Origin: Hyphomicrobiales bacterium
Lineage (GTDB): Bacteria; Pseudomonadota; Alphaproteobacteria; Rhizobiales; Beijerinckiaceae
NCBI GenBank assembly: GCA_930633495.1
Contig: CAKNFJ010000001.1
Location: 2,999,001 to 3,063,000 of the forward strand
Reading direction: 5' to 3'
DNA: 64,000 nt
The notes under the pieces were generated by a model, which worked only from the letters and a program-made list of their open reading frames with translations, had not been told where the DNA came from and searched no databases. The position numbers and the translations under genes were made by a program. This document shows, in pieces, positions 17,100 through 24,611 of the stretch. Within the stretch, counting starts at the first letter, position 1. Every line of letters starts with the position of its first letter.

Positions 17100-18619
17100 C
17101 ACCGCTCGTCCACGCCACGACGCCGGGTGGCTATCTGCTGGTCCTGGCGGTGATCCTGCCGGTCTGTGCCGTGCTCGCCATCATCGCCTGCGGGCCACGC
17201 AGCGCTGCGCGGATCGCGATGACGACATTGGCCGCCGGGCTCGCCGTCGCCATCGCGATCGCCATCGAGCTGGTATCGAGCGGCACGGCCCTGTCCTATG
17301 TCGTGGGGGCCTGGCGGCCGCCACTGGGCATCGCGCTTCGGGCGGACGGGCTGTCCGGCGCCATGATCGTCATGACGGCGCTGGTCGTGGTCGCGGTCGG
17401 GCTTTTCGCGCGGATCCAGCACAAGCTTCATGCCGGTGCGGACGACGGGCGGGCTCAGGCGACCTTCTGGATCATGCTGCTCGCACTCTGGAGCGCGCTG
17501 AACGCGACCTTCGTCGGCGAAGACCTGTTCAACCTCTATGTCGCGCTGGAGCTGCTAACCTTCGCGGCGGTGCCGCTCGTTTGCCTCGACGGCCGGGCGG
17601 AGACGGTCAAGGCGGCGCTGCGCTATCTGCTCTTCGCGCTGGTCGGCTCGTTGCTCTATCTTCTCGGCGTAGGGCTGATCTACGGCCAATACGGCACGCT
17701 CGACCTGCTGGCCCTGTCGCGCCTGAGCCGGCAGGATCCGGCGCTTTCGGCGGCGCTGGCGCTGATGATCGTCGGTCTCCTGGCCAAGGCGGCCCTGTTC
17801 CCGCTGCATTTGTGGCTGCCGCCAGCCCATGCCGGCGCACCGGCCCCGGCCAGCGCGGTTCTTTCGGCGCTGGTGATCAAGGCGCCGGTCTTCCTGATCC
17901 TGCGGCTGGTGCTGGATGTCGCTCCGCCCCCGGCCGCGGCTGTGGCGGGGCAGCTTCTCGCGGTCCTGGGCGCCGCCTCGATCCTGTTCTGCAGCGTGAT
18001 GGCGCTCCGGCAGGCACGGCTCAAGCTGATGATCGCCTATTCGACGGTGGCGCAGATCGGCTATCTCTTCATCGTGTTTCCGCTGGCTGCCGGCAGCGCC
18101 GAGCTGCCGCCCTGGGGGACGATCGCCTGGACCGGGGGGGCACTCCAGCTCGTCTCCCATGCGCTGGCGAAGGCGGCGATGTTCCTCGCGGCTGGCGTGA
18201 TCGCGGAGGCCTTCGGCCATGATCGCATCGCCGATCTCGGCGGCTTCGGGCGGGTTCTGCCGATGAGCGCCGCTGCTTTCGGCCTGGCAGGACTGTCCCT
18301 GATGGGCATTCCGCCGAGCGGCGGCTTCGTCGCAAAATGCCTGCTGCTGACGGCAGCGGTAATCGAGGGATATCCCTGGCTCGCGGCGACGATCCTGGCG
18401 GGCGGGCTTCTCGCCGGGGGCTATGTCTTCCGGGTGATCAACAAGGCGCTCGCGGTTCCCGCCGTTCCGCTGCAGGCCCGCCGGGCGATACCGCGCCGGC
18501 TCGAACTTGCGGCGCTCGCGCTGGCCGTCGCGGCGGTGCTGCTCGGTTTCGTGCCCCTGCGCCCGTTCGGCTTCCTGCAGATCGGCCGCGACGGCCTGGC
18601 TCTGGTGGGGTTGCTATGA
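17096..18619 (+). CDS. mnhD: Mrp-type antiporter subunit D (ND-type proton channel)
   Basis: A 507-residue polytopic protein of the complex I antiporter-like family with about 14 helices. The key ion-pathway residues are present: the TM5 glutamate (YVALELLTF, Glu152), the TM7 lysine (LLAKAALFPLH, Lys231) and the next lysine in ALVIKAP. It starts with GTG in a 4-base overlap with subunit C. It is the canonical ion-translocating subunit of the operon. The following gene encodes a second, divergent ND-type subunit. Confidence 0.92.
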   Translation: MTPLVHATTPGGYLLVLAVILPVCAVLAIIACGPRSAARIAMTTLAAGLAVAIAIAIELVSSGTALSYVVGAWRPPLGIALRADGLSGAMIVMTALVVVAVGLFARIQHKLHAGADDGRAQATFWIMLLALWSALNATFVGEDLFNLYVALELLTFAAVPLVCLDGRAETVKAALRYLLFALVGSLLYLLGVGLIYGQYGTLDLLALSRLSRQDPALSAALALMIVGLLAKAALFPLHLWLPPAHAGAPAPASAVLSALVIKAPVFLILRLVLDVAPPPAAAVAGQLLAVLGAASILFCSVMALRQARLKLMIAYSTVAQIGYLFIVFPLAAGSAELPPWGTIAWTGGALQLVSHALAKAAMFLAAGVIAEAFGHDRIADLGGFGRVLPMSAAAFGLAGLSLMGIPPSGGFVAKCLLLTAAVIEGYPWLAATILAGGLLAGGYVFRVINKALAVPAVPLQARRAIPRRLELAALALAVAAVLLGFVPLRPFGFLQIGRDGLALVGLL

Positions 18620-20247
18620 TCGCCTTCGGTCTGCTGCTCCCAGCCGCGCTGCTCGTTCCGCTTCTGCTCGCTGCCTGCTGCCTGTCGGCCTGGTTCAGGA
18701 CGAGAGCCCTGTCCCTGCTCGTTGTCGCGCCGTTGCCGGCCCTTGCGGCGGCGGTTCTCGTGCCGGAAGGCCGCTTCGCCTTCTTTCCGGCACCGTTCCG
18801 GCTGACGCTGGTGCTTGATCAGCCGGGCGCGACCCTGCTCGGGGGAGCGGCGCTGCTCTGGAGCGCGGCCGGCGCCTATGCAGCCTCGCTCATGGCTCGC
18901 GATCCCGGCGCGGCGCGCTTCGCGATCTGGTGGCTGCTGACGCTCACGGGCAGTCTCGGCCTGTTCATCGTCGGCGATGTCGTGAATTTCTACCTGCTGT
19001 TCACATTGGCGAGCCTTGCGGCCTACGGGCTGATCATCCACGAGCAGAGCGCGGCCGCCCACCGGGCGGGCGTGATCTATGTCGTGCTCGCGCTGGCGGC
19101 GGAAGCGTTCCTTCTCATCGCGCTGGTGATGCTGGCCTCTGCCCATCCCGATGCCAATCCGCAGATCCGCAGCGTCGTCGCCGACCTGCCGGCCTCCGCG
19201 ATGCGCGACGGGACCATTGCCCTGTTCATCATGGGCTTCGCGCTGAAGATGGGGTTGGTGCCGCTGCATGTCTGGCTGCCCCTGGCACATCCGGCCGCGC
19301 CCATGCCGGCTTCGGCGGTGCTCAGCGGCGTCGTGGTCAAGGCCGGCGTGATCGGCCTGATCCGCTTCCTGCCCTTCGAGGCCGGAGCGCCGTTCTGGGG
19401 CCATGTCCTGATCGGGCTCGGCATCGTCACGGCCTATTACGGCGTTCTCGTCGGCGTCACGCAGCGGCGCGCGAAGACGGTGCTGGCCTATTCGACCGTG
19501 AGCCAGATGGGGCTGCTGGCGGTGCTGCTCGGCGTCGGACTCGAGACAGCCGACACCGCCGCGACGCATCTGGCAGCCCATTACGCGGTCCATCATACGC
19601 TGGTGAAGGGCGCGCTGTTCCTCGGCATCGGCATCCTCGCCGCGACCGGGGGGCGGCGCCTGAGGCTCGTGCTGGTCATGACCGGCGTGCTCGCCCTCAG
19701 CCTCGGCGGCCTGCCGTTGACCAGCGGGGCTCTGGCCAAGCTCGCGACGAAGCCGATGCTCGGCTATGGCTGGCTCTCGGGCGCCATGTCGCTGGCCGGG
19801 GCAGGCAGCACCCTGCTGATGCTGCATTTCCTGCTGATCGTCCGCAACAATGACGCAGGCAACCCGGCTGCGTCGCCTCCGCTCGGGCAGCTCGTGCCGT
19901 GGCTGATCGTCTGGGCCGCGTCACTCGTCATCCCCTGGTCGCTCTATCCGGTGGTCTCGGGCGAAACGATCGCCAGCCTGCTCCAGCCGGAAGCGCTCTG
20001 GAAGGTCGTCTGGCCGATGCTGATCGGCGGGGCCGCGTTTCTGCTGATCCGGAGGATGCCGCAGCGGCTCGGCGCGATCCCGGAGGGCGACATCGTCGTT
20101 CTGGCACAGGCGGGCAGCCCGCTGGTCGACCGCCTCTCGGACCGCGTCGGGGAGATCGACGTGCATCTCCGGCGCTGGCCGATGGCCGGGCTGGGGCTGA
20201 TCGCTCTTGCCATCCTGCTCGGCGGGGCTTTGATGCTCCGGGCCTGA
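18616..20247 (+). CDS. Second ND-type (complex I subunit 5-like) antiporter subunit with altered TM5 residue
   Basis: A 543-residue proton-conducting membrane transporter-family subunit, starting at an ATG that overlaps the stop of subunit D. The segment FALKMGLVPLHVWLPLAHPAAPMPASAVLSGVVVK retains both lysines (Lys211 and the one in VVVK), as in HyfB/MrpA-type subunits. The TM5 glutamate that pairs with the TM7 lysine is replaced: the aligned stretch reads NFYLLFTLASLAAY, with Thr130 at the Glu position. The C-terminus has an extra soluble stretch and a final helix. It probably occupies the place of the ND5-like half of MrpA. Whether it conducts ions cannot be decided from sequence. Confidence 0.85.
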   Translation: MIAFGLLLPAALLVPLLLAACCLSAWFRTRALSLLVVAPLPALAAAVLVPEGRFAFFPAPFRLTLVLDQPGATLLGGAALLWSAAGAYAASLMARDPGAARFAIWWLLTLTGSLGLFIVGDVVNFYLLFTLASLAAYGLIIHEQSAAAHRAGVIYVVLALAAEAFLLIALVMLASAHPDANPQIRSVVADLPASAMRDGTIALFIMGFALKMGLVPLHVWLPLAHPAAPMPASAVLSGVVVKAGVIGLIRFLPFEAGAPFWGHVLIGLGIVTAYYGVLVGVTQRRAKTVLAYSTVSQMGLLAVLLGVGLETADTAATHLAAHYAVHHTLVKGALFLGIGILAATGGRRLRLVLVMTGVLALSLGGLPLTSGALAKLATKPMLGYGWLSGAMSLAGAGSTLLMLHFLLIVRNNDAGNPAASPPLGQLVPWLIVWAASLVIPWSLYPVVSGETIASLLQPEALWKVVWPMLIGGAAFLLIRRMPQRLGAIPEGDIVVLAQAGSPLVDRLSDRVGEIDVHLRRWPMAGLGLIALAILLGGALMLRA

Positions 20248-20272
20248 TGCCGGTCCCTGGGGAGCCTCTGAC

Positions 20273-22072
20273 GTGACACCGATCGAAAGCACCGCCATCG
20301 TCATCGTGGTGACGATCGTCCTGTTCACCTGGAACAGGCTGCCGGTCATCGTCGTCGCGATCGGTGCGGCGCTGGCGCTGTGGGCGACGGGCGTCGTCAC
20401 GCTCAATCAGGCCTTCGCCGGGTTCGGCGATCGCGCCGCCCTCTTCGTCGCCAGCCTCTTCATCATCAGCTCCGCGCTGGACAGGACGGGCGTCACCGCC
20501 TGGGCCGGCCAATATCTGATCGCCAAGGCTGGGACCGACGGTCAGACGCGCCTGCTGATCATCATCATGGCGGCCTCGGGAGCCCTGAGCGCGCTCATCA
20601 GCGGCAGCGGCGCGGTGGCGGCGCTGATGCCGGTCGCGGTCATGGCCGCGGTGCGGCTGCGCCAGTCGCCGTCACAGCTCCTAATGCCGCTCGCCTTCGC
20701 CGGCCATGCCGGCTCCAACCTGTTGCTGACCGGCGCGCCGAAGAACATCCTGGTCTCCGAAGCGCTTGAGGATGCCGGCCTGCACGGATTCGCCTTCGCC
20801 GAGTTCGCGCTCGTCGGCCTGCCGCTGCTGGCAGGCACGATCGCGATCATCCTGCTGCTGGGCAAAAGGCTCCTGCCGCAGCAGAGCAGCGCGCGCTTGC
20901 CAGCCGATTTCAGCCGGCACGCCCAGACGCTGGTGGAGCATTACGGCCTGAGCGACGGCATCTTCCGGCTGCGCGTGCGCTCCACCTCCGCCTATATCGG
21001 CGTCGCCCCGGCGGCGCTCGACATCGGTGCGGATGACCGCCTGAGCCTGATGGCCGTGCAGGCGGGCGCATCCGGAATGCCGCTGCGGGCTGCGACGGTC
21101 TCGGAAGGCGACTACCTGCTCCTGCGCGGCGATGCCGAGGCCGTGGCCAAGCTCGCGGCGGAAAAGCATCTCGCCCTGCGCGAACAGGGAGCGCCGTCGG
21201 GGCTGTTCAGCCGGCGCTCCGGGCTTGCCGAAGTGGTGATTCCGCCGCGCTCGGCCCTGATCGGGCGGGCCGTGTTCCCCGGCACGACGACCGATGACGG
21301 CGATCTCGTCGTGCTCGCGGTGCAGCGGGGCGGCGTCGACACCGAACCGGGCGAGCCGCTGCTCGCCGGCGACACCCTGCTCCTCGAAGGCAGTTGGGAG
21401 GCGCTCGACATGCGCCTCAACGATCCCGACGTGCTCGTCGTCAATTCGCCCGATCTGGTCCGGCGCCAGGCCGTGCCGATGGGGGCGGGGGCGGGCGTTG
21501 CGCTGGCGGTTCTGGGCTGTCTCGTCACGATGCTCGCGACGGGCATCGTGCCGCCGGTCGTGGCGGGGCTGCTCTGTGCCGGCGCCCTGATCTTCGCCGG
21601 CATCATGACCGTGGAGCAGGCCTATCGCGCGATCAACTGGACGACGGTGATCCTGATCGCGGCGATGATGCCGCTGTCCACCGCCATGGTGCAGTCGGGC
21701 GCGGCGAAGGTCGTGGCCGACCATCTCGTGGCGCTGACGGGCGAGGCCGGGCCGCTGGTCTTTCTCGCCGGCCTCTTCGTGCTGACGGCCTGCCTCGGGC
21801 AGGTGATGAGCAACACCGCGACGACGATGCTGGTCATTCCGATCGCGATGGCCGCGGCGGCCGGCATGGGCATTTCGCCGCGTCCCGTGCTGATGAGCCT
21901 GTGCGTCGCCGGGTCTGCCGCCTTCCTGACGCCGATCGCGACCGCGACCAACATGATGGTGATGGGCCCCGGCGGCTACAGCTTCAACAGCTACTGGAAG
22001 CTCGGTACGCCGCTGATGCTCTGGTTTTTCGTGGTGGCCGTCTTCTATGTGCCGATGATCTGGCGCTTCTGA
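20273..22072 (+). CDS. SLC13-family permease with two TrkA-C-like domains
   Basis: A 599-residue inner-membrane transporter of the DASS/SLC13 superfamily. Two membrane blocks carry inverted-repeat signatures (AFAGHAGSNLLLTGAPKNILVSE and, near the C-terminus, ITPI-like LTPIATATNMMVMGPGGY). They flank a soluble centre (about residues 215-400) with two TrkA-C/RCK-C-like domains, where regulatory ligands bind in related proteins. Substrates of the family are di- or tricarboxylates, sulfate or similar anions; none is indicated here. The GTG start follows GGGGAG by eight bases. It sits 25 bases after the antiporter operon on the same strand and may be co-transcribed. Confidence 0.85.
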   Translation: MTPIESTAIVIVVTIVLFTWNRLPVIVVAIGAALALWATGVVTLNQAFAGFGDRAALFVASLFIISSALDRTGVTAWAGQYLIAKAGTDGQTRLLIIIMAASGALSALISGSGAVAALMPVAVMAAVRLRQSPSQLLMPLAFAGHAGSNLLLTGAPKNILVSEALEDAGLHGFAFAEFALVGLPLLAGTIAIILLLGKRLLPQQSSARLPADFSRHAQTLVEHYGLSDGIFRLRVRSTSAYIGVAPAALDIGADDRLSLMAVQAGASGMPLRAATVSEGDYLLLRGDAEAVAKLAAEKHLALREQGAPSGLFSRRSGLAEVVIPPRSALIGRAVFPGTTTDDGDLVVLAVQRGGVDTEPGEPLLAGDTLLLEGSWEALDMRLNDPDVLVVNSPDLVRRQAVPMGAGAGVALAVLGCLVTMLATGIVPPVVAGLLCAGALIFAGIMTVEQAYRAINWTTVILIAAMMPLSTAMVQSGAAKVVADHLVALTGEAGPLVFLAGLFVLTACLGQVMSNTATTMLVIPIAMAAAAGMGISPRPVLMSLCVAGSAAFLTPIATATNMMVMGPGGYSFNSYWKLGTPLMLWFFVVAVFYVPMIWRF

Positions 22073-22083
22073 GCGCGACGACC

Positions 22084-22113
22084 AAAAACCCGCACCGGGT
22101 CCCGGCGCGGGTT
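22084..22113 (-). terminator. Rho-independent terminator of the azoreductase gene
   Basis: On the minus strand, a GC-rich stem (AACCCGC paired with GCGGGTT, with an inner CCGGG/CCCGG extension after one mismatch) is followed directly by a run of five T. It lies 19 bases beyond the azoreductase stop codon and just after the stop of the opposing SLC13 gene. Confidence 0.85.
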
Positions 22114-22131
22114 GCTTCGCTCAAGCCGTCA

Positions 22132-22737
22132 TCAGGCGACGAGGGCGAGTTCGGCGTTGGCGTTGCGGATCGCCTCGTCGCGCGCCTCCGGGCCGTAGCC
22201 CAGCTTCTCGGCGCGGATGAAGGTGACGTCGGTGATGCCGGCGAAGCCGAGCATCGTGCGCAGATGCGGCTCCTGCGAATCCAGCGATTGGGCCGGGCCG
22301 CTGCTGTAGAGGCCGCCGCGGCTTTCCACGACGATGGCGCGCTTGCCCTTGAGCAGGCCTTCGGGGCCGGCCTCGCTGTAGCGGAAGGTGATGCCGGCGC
22401 GCAGGACATAGTCGAACCAGCTCTTCAGCGTCGAGGGGATGCCGAAATTGTACATCGGGGCGCCGATGACGATGGTGTCGGCGGCCTTCAACTCGTCGAC
22501 CAGCGCGTTGGAAAGGGCGAGCGCGTCCTGCTGCGCCTTGGTTCCGTTGACGCCGGCGCGGACGGCGGCCGTCGTCTCGGCGTTGAGATGCGGGATCGGA
22601 TTGGCGTCGAGGTCGCGCTCGACGACATGCACGCCGGGGTTCTGGGCGCGCAGCCGGGCGACGGTGGCCTGAACCAGCTGGCGGGAAACCGAGTCGGCGC
22701 CGGAGGCGCTGCTGTTGAGGACGAGGACGGTGGCCAT
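22132..22737 (-). CDS. azoR: FMN-dependent NADH:quinone oxidoreductase / azoreductase
   Basis: A 201-residue flavodoxin-fold enzyme reducing quinones and azo compounds with NADH and FMN in the cytosol. The AzoR pattern is complete: N-terminal NSSASGADSVSRQL phosphate-binding loop, PMYNFGIPSTLKSWFDYVLRAG around residues 94-116, and SRGGLYSSG at 139-147. Length is normal for AzoR. The start is the ATG at 22737; the frame continues upstream but runs through the divergent LysR gene. It is transcribed away from the LysR regulator across a 114-base gap, the usual arrangement for regulation by that neighbour, and ends in a strong terminator. Confidence 0.94.
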   Translation of the reverse strand: MATVLVLNSSASGADSVSRQLVQATVARLRAQNPGVHVVERDLDANPIPHLNAETTAAVRAGVNGTKAQQDALALSNALVDELKAADTIVIGAPMYNFGIPSTLKSWFDYVLRAGITFRYSEAGPEGLLKGKRAIVVESRGGLYSSGPAQSLDSQEPHLRTMLGFAGITDVTFIRAEKLGYGPEARDEAIRNANAELALVA

Positions 22738-22851
22738 GGTGAAACTTCCTATCTGGCAGGAGTGATTTCGATGACCGGCAAGATAGTGGTTCACGGATCG
22801 CACCAGAATTCGCATAATCGGCACCAAGCTGTTGCCGCTTGAGGAACACCC

Positions 22852-23844
22852 ATGTCCGAGCTCGATGACATCCGCAGCTTCATCGCCGTGGTCGAGGCCG
22901 GGGGCTTCGGCCGGGCGGCGCAGAGCCTCGGCCTGGCGAAGTCGATCGTCAGCCGGCGTGTCAGCCGGCTGGAGGAGGAGCTCGGAACCCGCCTGCTCAG
23001 CCGCACGACGCGGGGCGTCAGTCCGACCGAGGCCGGGCTCGAATTCAAGGCGCGCAGCGAGCGTATCCTGGCCGAGCTGGACGAGGCGCGCGAGGCGGTG
23101 GCGCAGCAGGCCGGCGGTGTCGCCGGGCGATTGCGGGTCTCGATGCCGCTCACCTTCGGCACCCGGCACGTCGCGCCGCTGCTCGGCGAGCTGGCGCAGC
23201 GATATCCGCGGCTCGAGATCGACGTGCAGGCGAGCGACCGCTATGTCGACTTGATCGGGGAGCGTTTCGATGCCGCGATCCGCATCGGCTCGCTGAAGGA
23301 TTCCAGCCTGATCGCGCGTCGCCTCGCGCCGGTCCATGCCACGGTGATCGGCAGCCCGGACTATCTGGCGCGGCGCGGACGTCCCGCGACACCAGCCGAC
23401 CTCAATGACCATGACTGCCTGCTCTACAGCGGCACCAACGATCAGGACTGGGTCTTCCGCAGCGGGAAGCGCTGGATCACGGCCCGGCCGCTCGGGCGCA
23501 TGAGTTCCGACAATGGCGATACGCTGCTGTCCTGGGCGGCGGCGGGGCTGGGAATCACGGTTCTGCCGACCTTCATCGCCTCGGACGCGATCCGCTCCGG
23601 TGCGGTCGAGCCACTCCTGCTCGATCATCCGATGCCGACGCGGGCGCTCTATGTCGTGCGCCCGCCCGGGGCCTATGTCCCTGGCAAGGTCCGGGTGCTG
23701 ATCGACCTGCTGGTCGAGCGCTTCGGCGGCACGCCCTATTGGGATCCCTGCCAGATGGAGGCGCATCAGCGCGGAATCAGGCTGGACGAGCCGTTGAGCG
23801 AACAGCTCACGCCGGCCGCGAAGCGGGCGCATCAAGCGGCGTGA
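22852..23844 (+). CDS. LysR-family transcriptional regulator
   Basis: A 330-residue LysR-type regulator. The N-terminal winged helix (residues 1-60) includes GGFGRAAQSLGLAKSIVSRRVSRLEEELGTRLLSRTTR. The effector-binding domain follows (LRVSMPLTFGTRHVAPLLGEL and onwards). The C-terminal tail is about 20 residues longer than usual. It is transcribed divergently from azoR, and I infer that it controls that gene in response to quinones, azo compounds or electrophiles. The 114-base shared intergenic region is where its binding sites should lie. Confidence 0.92.
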   Translation: MSELDDIRSFIAVVEAGGFGRAAQSLGLAKSIVSRRVSRLEEELGTRLLSRTTRGVSPTEAGLEFKARSERILAELDEAREAVAQQAGGVAGRLRVSMPLTFGTRHVAPLLGELAQRYPRLEIDVQASDRYVDLIGERFDAAIRIGSLKDSSLIARRLAPVHATVIGSPDYLARRGRPATPADLNDHDCLLYSGTNDQDWVFRSGKRWITARPLGRMSSDNGDTLLSWAAAGLGITVLPTFIASDAIRSGAVEPLLLDHPMPTRALYVVRPPGAYVPGKVRVLIDLLVERFGGTPYWDPCQMEAHQRGIRLDEPLSEQLTPAAKRAHQAA

Positions 23845-23922
23845 TCCGGCACATCACCCGAATTCGCGTGGTTTCCGCCGCGGGTTTCGGCACTGTCGCG
23901 CGACCCTGACCCGGAGGATGCG

Positions 23923-24531
23923 ATGCTGCTCGTCGGAATGCTCGATAGCCCCTATGTCCGCCGCGCGGCGATCACGGGGACATTGCTGGAGGTGCCGTTC
24001 GAACATCGCTCGGTCTCGGTGTTCCGGCACATGGAGGAATTCCGCGCGATCAACCCGCTGATCAAGGCGCCGACGCTGGTCACCGACGACGGCATCGCCA
24101 TCAGCGAATCCCTGCTGATCATCCAGCATTTCGAGGATGTGGCGGGCCGCTCGCTGCGTCCGATCGAGGGCGTGTCGCGCCGGCGTGACCTCGCGCTCAC
24201 CGGCATCGGCATCGTCGCCGCCGACAAGGCTGTTTCGATCGAGTACGAGCGCAAGCGGCCGGAGGCGCAGCGCTACGCGCCTTGGCAGGAGCGGATCGCC
24301 AGCCAGCTCCACACAGCGCTCGATCTGCTCGATGCGGCGGCGCGGGAGGGCGCGCTCGCCGCAGGCCCGGAACTGCTGCCGAGCGACATCGCAGCCGCCA
24401 TTGCCTGGGGTTTCTGCCGCTTCGTGATTCCGGAGTTCGTGCCGGAGGAGCGTTGGCCGGCTCTGGCCACGCAGGCGCGCGCCTGCGAAGCGCTGGACGT
24501 GTTCAAGGCATGGCCGATCGACCGGGAATGA
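23923..24531 (+). CDS. Glutathione S-transferase family protein
   Basis: A 202-residue two-domain protein. The N-terminal thioredoxin-like domain begins LLVGMLDSPYVRRAAITGTLLEVPFEH and carries the NPLIKAPTLVTDDGIAISESLLIIQHFED stretch, in which the conserved cis-Pro and the Ser of ES bind glutathione. An all-helical C-terminal domain follows from about residue 85. The start has GGAGG nine bases upstream. Ser9 (in LDSPYVRR) could be the catalytic residue, as in bacterial GSTs that use Ser or Cys. Substrate unknown. Confidence 0.88.
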   Translation: MLLVGMLDSPYVRRAAITGTLLEVPFEHRSVSVFRHMEEFRAINPLIKAPTLVTDDGIAISESLLIIQHFEDVAGRSLRPIEGVSRRRDLALTGIGIVAADKAVSIEYERKRPEAQRYAPWQERIASQLHTALDLLDAAAREGALAAGPELLPSDIAAAIAWGFCRFVIPEFVPEERWPALATQARACEALDVFKAWPIDRE

Positions 24532-24611
24532 TCGCCCAGCCGTCAGGGCTGGCAAAGCGCGGATCCGGGACGCTCAGGACTGGTAGGCGGGTTTCGCGAT
24601 ATCCGGATCGC

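Noticed and set aside
14753..20247. Respiratory complex I or hydrogenase gene cluster
   Set aside because: The ND-type subunits are accompanied by Mrp E, F, G, B and C, and no redox subunit with iron-sulfur or NiFe motifs is present.
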